This document shows positions 48,686 to 60,350 of a DNA stretch of 64,000 nt, piece after piece (positions within the stretch are counted from its first letter, which is position 1; every line of letters starts with the position of its first letter). Position numbers and translations under genes: made by a program. The notes beneath the pieces were generated by a model. It did no database searches, was not told the origin of the DNA, and saw only the letters and a list, made by a program, of their open reading frames with translations. The DNA is from Manduca sexta (Eukaryota > Arthropoda > Insecta > Lepidoptera > Sphingidae): NCBI RefSeq assembly GCF_014839805.1, contig NC_051123.1:10956727-11020726 (forward strand). Reading direction: 5' to 3'.

Positions 48686-49489
48686 TTAAGATACAAAAAT
48701 TAGTATCGGTATGAAATATTGAGTACTTTAATATTTGTTAACCCTCGCCTGTGTTTGATGTGCTACCTTTTTCTTTTTTAATCTGTATTAATGCCTTTGG
48801 TAATCAAGGGGTTGGTATTATTTAACTAAATTACGATTAATCGTATTTTTTAATTGCGAAAGTGGTTTATATTGTTTATGAAATATAAAAATCGTGTGGA
48901 TATCTTTATAAAGAATGACTTATCTGACGAGTTACAATGCCTTTAGTATTAAATATTGTAAAAGTTAAACAATATATTATACTTGAATAAATAATTAATG
49001 CAAGCAATATTTTATCCTTTCCACTCAAATAACGTACAGAATCAAGTTACTAAGGGCTGTAATGACTGCAACTTAGTATCGATCTCAAGTGTAATATCAC
49101 ATGAGACGCTGCCACATTATTTCAGCATCTAAAGGTCGTCGATATTTATCAAACAAATATCAATAAAATCTCAAATAATCTCTTGAGTGCATGTGCCGGA
49201 TTTTAACAGCTGAGTTTTTATTAAACGCCTACTCAACTGACAAGCTCTTAAGCGATAACTTAAGATTTGTTTATTAGTTCAACACATTAAATTTAAACTT
49301 AAGATCCTACTCAAAGTCGACGTTGATTTATTAATACTACTCTAGGAATCTTATACGGATTCAATTTCAGTTACTGAATATATTAGTCAATACGATAGTT
49401 TAGCAATACATCGCTTCTAATATTGCAGATAAAATAATATGTGAATATAGCGTCCCAATTTTGAAAACTTTGTCGCCTAAAAATTCGTC

Positions 49490-49715
49490 GGCGAAGTGGT
49501 ATGGCGTTCGCAGTACGATCACCGCTCTGGGTTCAAATCAGGTCGGGCAGTTTTCGGGATTTTCTTCACTGTATCAGTTTAGAGTATGGAATTTATGACC
49601 GATATGGCGATAGGCTTACTCTTTATCGTATCGGACGAATCATATGGCGAGAAGTGGGTGCTCTGGTAGCACCTCAACTCACCTGTTCGGAGATAAAGGA
49701 GTGATTAGTGTCTTT
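49490..49715 (+). repeat. SINE-B copy
   Basis: Head gtggtatggcgttcgcagta, B-box-like gggttcaaatcag, then gatatggcgataggctta and agataaaggagtgattagt. Confidence 0.8.
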
Positions 49716-49898
49716 CAATAAAATTAATGCCAAAGTCGCTATACTGTTGACCTAGTTTAGAGTGATTCATTAATAATTATTATGAGAAAAAGATACCATG
49801 ATTCATTACTTTGATAAGTGACCTGACGTTTGCCAAATAAATTAACTGGGACATGTTAGATGCACACGGAAAGATGTCAACACAACAATCATGATTCA

Positions 49899-50094
49899 TC
49901 ACTACATAGTATAAAACAAAGTCGCTTTCTCTGTCCCTATCTATGTATGCTTAAATCTTTAAAACTACGCAACGGATTTTGATGCGGTTTTTTTAATAGA
50001 TAGAGTGATTCAAGAGGAAGGTTTATATGTATAATAACATCCATTAAATAGTGGAGAAATATTGCACCCGTGCGAAGCCGGGGCGGGTCGCTAG
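49899..50094 (+). mobile_element. Small Helitron, family of three (copy 3)
   Basis: Same ends as copy 2 (A|TC... CTAG|T), 196 bp. The near identity points to recent copying. Confidence 0.9.
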
Positions 50095-50221
50095 TGATTA
50101 ATAAATTGATACGACTGCATATTTTCGTAATACACGCTTGACTTAGAATATAATAATTCAGGTATTTTCGTAGTTGGTATTATGTCTACTGCTTTAGATT
50201 TTTTTTTAATACGTGGACGGC

Positions 50222-50416
50222 AATCTTATGTCAATTAATGAGAGATGATTACCCCTCGGCTATCGATACAATTATGCCGGCCTGTTGGAACCGGATATAC
50301 GCAGGCTGATCCTGGAACGCGACACACTTACGTGCGCTACTATGGTGGGTTTTAATACCTTGTCTACGTTGGTTACTATCCGGGCGGATATAAAATATAT
50401 TCTACCAGCAAAAGAA
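50222..50416 (+). repeat. REP-C copy
   Basis: ttaatgagagatgattaccc, attatgccggcctgttggaa, and ccgggcggatataaaatata to accagcaaa. Confidence 0.85.
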
Positions 50417-50660
50417 TCTAGTACGTATTTAATGTGAAAGGTGTTGACTATTTTAAAGCACGTATTTAATTTAAGAAAATTATATGGAATGCAGGAATCC
50501 TTTAATGCATTTTTAGTGTTCATTAAAGTAGGAATAAGGATGCAATTTAATCTTACTATTATATAATCTTAGTATTTATAAACATTTCTCTAAGGTAAAC
50601 AATCAAATCCACATTTTTCATAACTTTTCAAACGAAGACATTTCTTGAATCAATTTCCAA

Positions 50661-50870
50661 TAGCTTTTGCTCGCGTCTTCGCCCGCGTGGAAGAGTTTTC
50701 GGAGATAAAAGTCTCGCTATATATTTCCCTGGGATAGTAACTAGCCTATAATCTTTCCAGAGTCTTAAACTATCACCACGTCAAATTTCATAAAAATCCT
50801 TCCAGCTGTTTTTGGGAAAATCGATCACATACAGATAGAAAAGGGGACTTCGTTTTATAACATGTATAGA
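50661..50870 (-). mobile_element. Small non-autonomous Helitron, diverged
   Basis: The left side agcttttgctcgcgtcttcg is the reversed 3' end (the CTAG itself has changed). The right side cgttttataacatgtataga before T is the reversed TC start. Confidence 0.65.
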
Positions 50871-51283
50871 TGTAGCCTACATCCTATACAACTATTTTGA
50901 TCCATTAAATACCTTCCCACCCTCTCCTATACTCCACTCTCATACTCAACTCGTAAAGAAAACACAATTAACATTTCAAGTAAATCATTTGCCATTTACA
51001 TAGCCTAATCAGTCCGTCAATTGAATTTATGTTTCGCGCGTTTTTTTCTCGGACGAGGTGCGTTTGTCGTGCACTAATTCAATCTGAGACGTGAAAAATA
51101 TCGTCTGGATTAGTCGACGGTGAAAAAAGTCGACGGAAGAAATAAATTAGGCGAAGGGCGAGCGGCATGAGCGCTGATGGTTCTGTATTTAGTTAATTAT
51201 ACAAGTTATGCTACGTCTATCGTGTGTGAGGGTTATGTCTGTTGTTGCCGTTAAGCATTAGGTTTTTAATATTGAAATAAATT

Positions 51284-51512
51284 TATATCGGCCCGGAAAA
51301 GTGACATCACTGCACCTGATGGTAAGTGAACTGGGGTCTAATCGAATGTCGACTGACGAGCGATGTTTACCCGTCGACAGTCGACACAATTTTGTCGGCC
51401 TGTTACAACCGGATACACACAGGCTGATCCCAAACGCGACACACTTACGCGGGCCACTATGGCGGGTTTTAACAGTTTGTGTACCGTGGTTGCTATCCGG
51501 CTATATCATGCA
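51284..51512 (+). repeat. REP-C copy joined to a REP-D piece
   Basis: ggcccggaaaagtgacatca through cacgcgggccactatggc to gctatccggc. It then changes at about 51515 into a REP-D central block (ggcgttccagtatgaaggac, ttatgtctcatgataacaag) up to 51625. Confidence 0.8.
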
Positions 51513-52015
51513 GACACTGTGGCGTTCCAGTATGAAGGACAATAAGACAGTGTAATTACTTACTTTATCATACTAACCTTATGTCTCATGATAACAAGCT
51601 CAGTGCAAAAAGTCACAAAACTTAAGCAACTTCCTGTTTCATAGTGTTGTAGTGTTTCTCGGTAAGCTAACAGCGTCTGCAAGGTGCCTTATCATTATTA
51701 TTTAATCATATCATTCACTAATAGTACTTAAATCATACCCACACTTCGTTTAATACTACGTTTCTATTATATTGCTTTGACGTGGCGACGGAAGTGATAA
51801 CATTATCATATCTATTCAGTGCATTATCATAATTAAATGCTATTTCATTTGAAATATTTTGTTTTAAAAACAATTATAATTTGATATTTAGATAAAGAAT
51901 ATCACCTCTTTGAACTAACTGTCAACTGAGAGACCTCGGATTTGTTTTCTAAGTTAGGTTATACTTTTATCGGGTAACACAATTTGAATAGTGTTTGATA
52001 CAGAAGGGATTATCG

Positions 52016-52310
52016 CCTTTTTTATTGCTTTGAATGACGATACGAGCTTGCCGTTCGTCTGATGATAAGCGATAGGATCGCCCATAAACAGTAGAAACAC
52101 TATCCGACACCTTAAATTACAAAGTATTGTTTGGTATTCCATTGCACTCGCCATCCTGAGACATGAGATGTTAAGTCTTATGTCCAGTAGTCACATTGGC
52201 GACAATGTTCTTCAAACACAATAGTGACTAAAAACTGCTGCTTAGCGATAGAAATAGACATTGCGGTGGTACCTACGCAGGGGGACTCTCACATATGAGA
52301 GAACCACCAC
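52016..52310 (-). repeat. REP-D, full-length copy
   Basis: Reverse copy from ttattgctttgaatgacgat to ctctcacatatgagag. Confidence 0.88.
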
Positions 52311-52689
52311 CAAACTTGACCTGAAAAATATATGATTTATCAAAGTTCTATTACAGAAAAGGTAACTAGTTTGTAAATATATTTCAAGGTTTTATGCCCA
52401 CCATTACTGACCCCTAAAAACTTCGACGAAACCGAGAGAACCCGTGAAAAATCTTTATTAAATCCCTCTTCAGCTAAATAAGTTCATTTGGCGGACGAAA
52501 AAAAAAACAGAAAAAAATTTGGACCTTTTTTGAGAATTAGAAAACATTATCACCGATTTGTATGGCTTAGTAGGGGGGGTAATTAGTGATTTTCAGTTGT
52601 AGAAGCGGAGTATGGGGGACAAGATTCTGTTTCCCATTTTTTAAGTTAAGTAATGAGGGAATTGAAGAAAAATGTTTGGATTAAGCTCT

Positions 52690-52990
52690 CGTATTTCACG
52701 GATTAACTTGTTTAATAACGAGACGAGCTAATTGCTCCTCTGATGGTAAATACAACAGTATTACCACCAGAATCTTTAATTACACAGCGCTTTGTTATTT
52801 TTAGCCGCCCGCGAAAATCATGTTGTAAGTTTTCATAATGCTTAGTAATCTTATTGGATTGTTTATTTCAGTTGAATGATTCCGACCCTCCGAATTATAA
52901 GCGATACAACCGCTAATAAATAGTACAATAATCATACAGAACTTTGAATAACAAAGTACTGCGTGGCACTCTGAGCCGTAGATTGCTTGT
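52690..52990 (-). repeat. REP-D relic in two pieces
   Basis: 52715-52760 (aataacgagacgagctaatt, ctgatggtaa) and 52890-52985 (gcgatacaaccgc, ttgaataacaaagtactgcg) are separated by unrelated sequence. Confidence 0.4.
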
Positions 52991-53205
52991 GGTAGGATAT
53001 ATTATATATCCGCCCGGATAGCGAGCACCGTACACAAGGTGTTAAAACTAGCCATAGTGGCTTACGTGTGTTGTATCAGCCTGTGTATAACCGGTTCCAA
53101 TAGACCGGCATAATTGTATCGACTTAGAGGTGTAAGCATCTCTCGTCAGTCGACATTCTATTGGACCCCACTCCACTAACCATCAGGATCATTTTGCCGT
53201 AACCT
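52985..53205 (-). repeat. REP-C copy
   Basis: ttgtggtaggatatattata through aattgtatcgac to accccactccactaaccatc. Confidence 0.85.
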
Positions 53206-53311
53206 TGTAAAATAATGCTATCAACAATGCACATTGGATCTTGGTAGTAGTAATTAATATTCTGATGGCACCTACCCAAACCGTTCCCCGCATCCGATCA
53301 TTGTTAGTATA

Positions 53312-53642
53312 AAATAATAATAATATCAGCCCTGTATTATATACTTACTGTCCCACTGCTGGCCACGGGCCTCCTCTACTACAGAGAGGGATTAGGCTTC
53401 AGTCTACCACGCTGGCCTAGTGCGGATTGGTAGACTTCACACACCCTCAAAATTCCTATAGAGAATTTCTCAGATGTGCAGATTTCCTTACGATATTTTC
53501 CTTCACCGCTAACGCAAGTGATAATTCACAAAGGATACACACATCAATATTAATAAAAATCTGAGTTGTGTGCCCTTGGGATTTGAACCTGCGGACATTC
53601 GTCTCGGCAGTCCATTCCACACCCAACTAGGCTATCGCCGCT
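53312..53642 (-). repeat. SINE-A with 14-bp target duplication
   Basis: TCATTGTTAGTATA flanks the copy at 53298-53311 and 53643-53656. Full length, AATAAT tail on the left. Confidence 0.93.
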
Positions 53643-53924
53643 TCATTGTTAGTATAGATAGACATAATTACTGCGAAATAAACATTAAGGCAAATATAAG
53701 TTCGATCGTAAATGTACACCCGAATCATAACATTAATAATGGGCCGTCTTTATCTTAGGAGATGAGGTTTTCGTACACGATACATCATACGCTGATCGTT
53801 GTTAGGGACCTTTTACACTGGACTTGGAATTATCTCTCTACATATTAAAAGATATATTAAACATTATATAAAAATATTTACAATTATTTCGTGAATTTCG
53901 TATACAAGTTCTTTAAATTTTATA

Positions 53925-54105
53925 TCACTACATATTATAGTACATCCGCCGCATCTGTCCTGAATGCGATAATCTCAAAAATTATCAATCGGAATTTCAT
54001 ACGGATTTTACCAAGGAAGGTATGGTTGACTTTCACCAAAGGAAGGTTTGTGTAAAATTCATATATTTAGACCGCAACTTGTACGAAAGTAGGGCATATT
54101 GCTAG
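53925..54105 (+). mobile_element. Small non-autonomous Helitron
   Basis: TCACTACATATTATAGTAC after A to gtagggcatattgCTAG before T; 181 bp. The terminal hairpin is worn. Confidence 0.65.
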
Positions 54106-55885
54106 TCTTTTATAAATTAAAACCTCACAATGCCTTAAAATTTCATATTTATTAACAATTTATTTGGTCTTCATTTCTAAATATTAGTTAATTATATTTA
54201 TTTAACAAATTGTTTTCGAGTGTTTATGCAAAAAAGATACAAACATTTAAAACTATAGATGTTACGTAATATTACAAATAGAAGTATTGTAATACCACAT
54301 GTAAAAACACCCTTACATTACATTTATTAACCAATTTTTCCCTTGAACGATTCCGTCTTAATGCCCAAGTTATGACGATAATACACGGCAATACAGTATT
54401 GATGACGCCTTATCGTTCCAAAATGGCGTATCTCCCAACATGGCGGCCGAATATCAATCGTATAAATCCAGCTCGAAGGACCAAAACCGATTGCAAACGT
54501 TTGTAATAAAGTTAACTTCGATGCCTTCACACAGTGTTATCGTATTTTGATGTATCTGATACACTGGCTTATATTTGCGTGAAATTGCTATTCGATAGAC
54601 AATTTTATGGCTTCGCAAATAGAATTCAAATTTGAAAATCATTGTAGCGGATAAAAGCTGTTTGGGCGCTCACAAACGGTATCTTTGCCGATGCCTCGAC
54701 AGATTTATTTCATAGGAACAGAAAAAGGCGTACACAAGGGTGGAAATATCTGTAAAATTGATTACTTTGACGTTCTTTTGATATCCTTCAGGAGAATACG
54801 GGAAAAATGTTGGAGCGATTGATTTTAATTGAATGCTTAAGGATGCTTTGATGCGACTGGCTTTCAGGCGATTACGCAGATCGGTACACAAAGGGATCCG
54901 TTTGATGCTAGATTTTTTTTAATTTTTTTGTTGTGAAGGACTTTGAAAATTGATTTTTGGTTGGAGTATAATCTTATGATATTGTTCATAATACTATGAA
55001 TAATATAAGTATATTACTAGCTCAAAGATGATGTATGAAAAGTACATATCGAAGGGTATTATAAAGCAAATGTCCAACCAATATTGGAATGTACAGAAAT
55101 TTTGCCTTAAAGACCGCCTGCGGACCAAATATCAGTGGGTCTATTTATTGTTAAATTCATATAAAAAATGTTAATTAGTGAGACCTATGTAGTCCTGTAG
55201 GGGTTTGTGAGCTATTAATTTTTCTATGTTTGGCGACAAATCCGAATGCGGACTCTTGGCGGGCAAAGGCCTGGGGACGTACAGCCTTGATCTAAAGCTA
55301 ATTAACTTAACGTAATTTTATTAAAAACAAAGACCAGAAAAAGACACTGATTCCATATAGGTGTATAATTATATAGCAAAATGTTGCGCATGCCAATTCG
55401 CCTAACATCGATCCATGCAGTAGGAAGCCCTTTTTTTTCGAAGTGCTGCATACCATGTTCGGCGCCAAGATATTATACATTGCACAGACATTATACAGTA
55501 TATTTAGTCAAAGACTCCATACCAAGATCAAATTTGTGCTCCTTAAGTTATTGCCACATGGTAATAAGTAGTCTTAATAGAAATATCCGTGTGACAAGTA
55601 CAAAAATAACATATTTACAAAAAATATTCTAATATTCGTATTTAAAACGTGTAAATCATGAATAAAAAAATGAAGTATTTTACATTGATGTTTTGGTATT
55701 TTGCGGTAGATTGAATAACAATCACATGAGCGTAATCTTTTTGTATGACAATCTTCGGGATGTCTGCTTTATATATTCTTAGAACTATTTATATATTACT
55801 CATAAAGCTTAGTAAATGATGTCCACATATCCGTCGATTGCGAAACCATCAATGACTAAGTTTCTTTGCAGCCCTTTAACGTCAC

Positions 55886-56068
55886 AAAATTACTTTTCAC
55901 TCCACTGCACCATTGTAAATGACATGGTTTCAGATAGAGATTTAGCCATCGTCAGTCGACATAATTATGCCGGCCTATTTGAAACCAATCAAATCCCGGA
56001 ACACACTTACGTGCGCCATTCCAGAGGATACCTTATGGTACTCATCGGCGAATAAAATTATCCTACCG
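55886..56068 (+). repeat. REP-C copy
   Basis: ttcactccactgcaccattg, cgtcagtcgacataattatg, cggaacacacttacgtgcgc, aaattatcctacc; shortened inside. Confidence 0.7.
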
Positions 56069-56564
56069 AGTCAACCAGCAATACAAAATACCTTCAAAAC
56101 AACACAAAAACACAATGTAATACAAAAAAATACAATGATACAAATGGTTTGCACAGTATTTGTATAAGATAGGAACTGTATCGGAACGCCGCTTTCGAGC
56201 TGAACACAGTGTGTGGAAAGTTACTCCTAGTTTCAGCTTCGTGGTATTAATGATGTTAGTGTGGATACGCCTTAAGACCTATATTTAAATTACTGGTTAA
56301 GAGCCTGTACCTTCAAAAGCTGGTAACCCATCAATGATTCTTTAGATGTTGTGGTTTCATGGGCGTGGCTAACTTACCATCAAGTCAATTTGCTCAGTTT
56401 TTTATAAAGAAATGGTATGTGAAGTTTTAACTTCCTTGTTGATATAATAGTTATTTTTTTTCGTATTCAAAGTTAGGAATATAGACCATATATAAACCTT
56501 AATAATCTTTGTTTTAATAAATTTTGTATTATAGTAAAAGAAACGTTGACAAATGAGTTGTAAT

Positions 56565-56765
56565 CTTTAGTACATAAAACAAAGTCCTGTTGCCGTGTCT
56601 GTCTGTCTCAACTCTGAACGCGAGAAACTCAATAACTACTGAATGGATTTCGATGAAATTTGGTATGAAGATAGTTTAAGACCCTGGAAAAAACATAGGC
56701 TACTTTTTATCCCAGAAAAACATACAGCAGGGCTGTTATCCTTGATTAACTCTGTCACGCGGCCA
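56565..56765 (+). mobile_element. Small Helitron, 3' end missing
   Basis: acataaaacaaagtcctgtt, ctactgaatggatttcgatg and taggctactttttatccc to a break after tgtcacgcgg. Confidence 0.55.
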
Positions 56766-57796
56766 TTACATTTGTTTCATTGCGGGTCTATTGATATCAA
56801 AATTCATAAAAAAGAACCTAAATACGGAATTACTTGACATCCAAAGATAGCAAAAATGATAAAGTCATCAATGATTTCATATCTTATCATTTTTTATCAA
56901 TTTATAGATATGTTAACTGTTCATTAGGTTATTTTCAAAAATATAAAGATTATTCGAAATAGGGACCAGTGATTGTTTATTGAATAAAGCTGATTTTTGA
57001 GGTGAATTTCATGGGTTCTATTCTGCCATTAATTTTAAATACGTGTGTATAGTTGGCTAAAGTTTTAACAGCGAGGAAGATATTGAAAGTAGTGTTCATA
57101 ACATTTGAGTTTAAGTATATTGAAGACAATATTGTAAAGTCTGTCACTCGAACCCGTATTATAGACAAAAGCCTCAAAAAAGCAAAATATTATGCAATAT
57201 ATTATGATGACTATTATTGAAATAGATTGTTGTCATGCAAATTCAAACCCATTTAAAAAAACCGTTATTTTGCTCAAAAAGAAGTATATTTATATTTCAC
57301 ACGTGCTAAATGCATTCATGTACAAAGCACATTATTTTATTTTTTATTACGGTGATTAAAATAATTGGTCAAATTAAAGAAAAAGGTGTAAAAACTTCAA
57401 ATTAAAAATACTATCGCATATTCTAGTTCCTCTCATATACTTTAGTAAGCTTTATATACTGCATTTATTGTCAATATATTTTTGCATTATCTTTGACACT
57501 CGATGATGGGTTTGGGATTCCCCGCACAACACTCACCACCACAGCTTATCAGATTCATATCAATTGTAATAAGAGACTGATAGAAATAGCTTTGATTAGC
57601 CATATTTCATAGACAATACAGCAATACTTCTAGCATCTCCAAGGTAAATTAATTTATACCAAGAATACCAAACTATCCTGTAACAAAATATCAATTTTAC
57701 TATCGATATCATTGTTAGAGAGATATACGTAATAGTTTTTTACTTGTATATAAAGTTAAACCAAGGGAATCTTTGTTTCGAAGTTACATTTACATC

Positions 57797-57950
57797 GATT
57801 ATCGCTCGCTTTGACAGTGAAGGAAATCATCGTGAGGAAACCATATTGCATGAGAATTCTCTATAAAAAATTCGAAGGAATGTGAAGTCTGCCAACCCAT
57901 GGACCAGCATGGTAGACTAAGAACTAAACCCTCTTAGTATATAGGGATTG
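57797..57950 (+). repeat. SINE-A, degraded partial copy
   Basis: gattatcgctcgctttgaca, aaatcatcgtgaggaaacc and a worn 3' part with ggtagactaagaactaaacc. Confidence 0.7.
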
Positions 57951-58427
57951 TATTATTATATTATTATAGCTTATAAGCGTATCCCTTAGTTTCGAACAGT
58001 GGCTGCATTGTGGAACGCAACGGATGCACGAAGCATATCTATTTATTCATGTATTTACTTACCTAGCATTGGCGACAGCCATTTTGCTTATCAAGCTTTG
58101 TACACAAGTAGATTGAATGTGTTTGTTGTACGATATTGTGTTGGATACGATATTCGGTGATGACTTGAAATATTAGGATTAGCTTTCGAGATATGCTAGC
58201 AATTTATTTATAAAATGTAGGTAGATATTATAAGGTTTACTTTTCTGATAACCAATGCCTCAATCCACCCTATGACCATGAAGGTTCCTAAGTCGTAGGA
58301 ATTATAGTGAGTCATCTATACCTACAATAATTTAATTTATTGTTCTTGTATAAATATTTATCATATAAGTGTTTAGGTGTACCTAAACTGTAACCTTACA
58401 TTGGATTTTAAATAAATAAATAAGGCT

Positions 58428-58480
58428 GCAGTCTTCGAAACGTCGGGAGAAAATTAAGACTCTGGTTACACTACTGTCTA
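58428..58480. repeat. Short dispersed repeat ('gtcttcgaaacgtcggga')
   Basis: Inverted partner of the motifs at 11045 and 61787. Confidence 0.45.
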
Positions 58481-58560
58481 CCCCTTCGGATTGTAGCGTA
58501 ATGTGTATTTGTTATGTGCCCTGAATTCAAAGGTTCCAGATTCTATTATTTTACTTCTTA

Positions 58561-58889
58561 TAATAATATCAGCCCTGTATTATATACTTGCCCACTGCTG
58601 AGCACGGGCCTCCTCTACTACAGAGAGGGATTAGGCCTTAGTCCACCACGCTGGCCTAGTGCGGATTGGTAGACTTCACATACCTTCGAAATTCCTATAA
58701 AGAACTTCTCAGATGTGCAGGTTTCCTCACGATGTTTTCCTTCACCGTTAAAGCGAACGATAAATTCACAAAGAATACACACATGATTTTTTTTTTTAGA
58801 AAAGTCAGAGGTGTGTGCCCTTGGGATTTGAACCTGCGGACATTCGTCTCGGCAGTCCGTTCCACACCCAACTAGGCTATCGCCGCTTC
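58561..58889 (-). repeat. SINE-A with 15-bp target duplication
   Basis: TTATTTTACTTCTTA at 58546-58560 and 58890-58904 brackets a full copy very close to those at 22332 and 44173. Confidence 0.93.
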
Positions 58890-58907
58890 TTATTTTACTT
58901 CTTACTA

Positions 58908-59070
58908 ATATATAAATGTGAAAGTTTCTGAAGATGTGTGGATGGCATCCGATGCTAAGTGAACACAGAAACTGCTAAATGAATTTGGATAAAATTTCTC
59001 GAACGGAATATCATTGGTACTGGAAACGGCATGCCATATTATCAGCTTATTTGTTCATTCAGTAGCATAA
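58908..59070 (+). repeat. Helitron-like fragment
   Basis: ataaatgtgaaagtttctga, aactgctaaatgaatttgga; the end is lost. Confidence 0.35.
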
Positions 59071-59603
59071 TGTAGTCAAGTACAAAACCATGTTTCACTT
59101 CAAAAGTGTCCTTCATAGATATGAACAACCATTTTAATAAAATGTCCACGTATCAAGTATTTTAAAGTTGGTTTGTTTTATAAATCAATATCTTGATAAC
59201 TCTTGATAACATAGAATATGGGTATTAATAAATAGTCCCATAGACATGGGCCTTCTTAAAGATATTAAGGGTTCTTTTGTACCACGTCGAATTGTATTAA
59301 GTTGGCAGATCAAATTCAAAATTCTTATTGACTTTTAGTTGCAATACATTTTTCTGGACGTTTTCCTGCGTTGTTAAAATGAATAACAATAACATGAATG
59401 AACATACGGAACATAAGGAAAAAATCATGGTTTTTTATAACTTATCTGACTTCCTTCAGCGGTTCATGCATTATTTGGAAACAAACATTCGATCATATCA
59501 TTACAAAAATTAATAAGACATTAATTATATTTCTATTATTCCAGAAACAAAGTGGTTTTGGTAAAACCCATTATGTCAAAACTTTATATTTTAATTTGAC
59601 TGC

Positions 59604-59845
59604 TTCAGTTGCGTAGATGAAGTGCGTACAAGATGACTACCGCTTTGAACCCCTGGGTTCGAATCCCAGATCCGGCAATAGGATATTAGGTTTTTCTATT
59701 CGGTATCAGCTTGGAGAATGGGATTTGTGCTCGATATAAGCTAGATTCTTATCACATCATGGGACGGAATATACGTGGCGAAATTAAGTGTCCTCATTGC
59801 ACCTCTGCCCACCCCTTCGGTGATAAAGGCGTGATGGGTGGCTAT
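59604..59845 (+). repeat. SINE-B copy
   Basis: Head with a good B-box (gggttcgaatccc), then ggtttttctattcggtatca, tcacatcatgggacggaata and gataaaggcgtgatgggtg. It ends only about 45 bp before the exon at 59893. Confidence 0.85.
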
Positions 59846-59892
59846 TTTGATATTTTATTCATGTGATTAAATTGTTGTGTTTTTTCTTACAG

Positions 59893-59948
59893 TACCACCA
59901 TGTCTTCAAAGAGCTCCAAGCAGACCTTCGGCCGGTCACTCTCCCAGA
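59893..59948 (+). CDS. Internal coding exon, cassette 2 (penultimate exon)
   Basis: The exon is 56 bp between ttttttcttacag (to 59892) and the consensus donor gtgagtat (59949). In the phase that matches cassette 1 (one base in, one base out) it encodes TTMSSKSSKQ then TFGRSLSQ and leaves A. That A joins AT of the next exon as AAT (Asn), or AC of the exon at 63825 as AAC (Asn). The Ser/Lys-rich peptide has Gly-Arg-Ser close to its end, as cassette 1 does. An ATG sits eight bases into the exon, so an alternative first exon is conceivable but not needed. In the other phase the joined frame ends after a short peptide in both downstream exons, which argues for the phase chosen. Confidence 0.72.
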
Positions 59949-60350
59949 GTGAGTATGATTTTTATCCTTGAAGACTTGTAGTTAAGACCTCAATTGCTAA
60001 AAACTCAATATGGCCTCACAAAGGAAGATGATTATTTAGAACCGTTTTTATAAAACTGTCTGAAGGTTCGATCAGCTTACTCGCTTGATAAAACCATAAT
60101 AGTTAATAAAAAATAGCAACACCAATTAAAAATTACAAAATTGTACCGAGGACTAGGCATTGCTCTAAGATTTTTCAGTATGCCTTATCATCAGCTCCCC
60201 AAAGCAGCAAGGTAACTGAAGTCTGAACAGACCAGCCATTCTAAACGAAACTGACCCTTATATCAATGAAAAATAGCTTCAATTTTAGAAAAAAAAATTC
60301 CATCTTTCAATAAAAAATATATCTCATCGAATAATTCTTATTTTCCACAG
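59949..60350 (+). other. Intron of cassette 2
   Basis: A phase-1 intron of 402 bp with gtgagt and ccacag ends. It is the only short intron in the window and contains no recognised repeat. Confidence 0.7.

Larger units (their letters stand above)
31316..59603. other. Repeat-rich interval between cassettes 1 and 2, no host gene seen
   Basis: Outside the listed repeats nothing gene-like was found in 31316-31750, 32045-33030, 33335-35975, 36540-37445, 37620-38412, 40166-40680, 40936-41585, 41746-42120, 43310-43745, 43801-44160, 44523-44987, 45566-45877, 45963-46240, 47586-48041, 48181-48508, 48690-49489, 50871-51283, 51626-52015, 52311-52690, 53657-53924, 54106-55885, 56069-56564, 56766-57796, 57951-58427 and 59071-59603. 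The longest repeat-poor parts are 33335-35975 and 54106-55885. A 7-bp perfect hairpin (CCGAGCT/AGCTCGG, loop GTGA) lies at 37174-37191. Confidence 0.5.
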
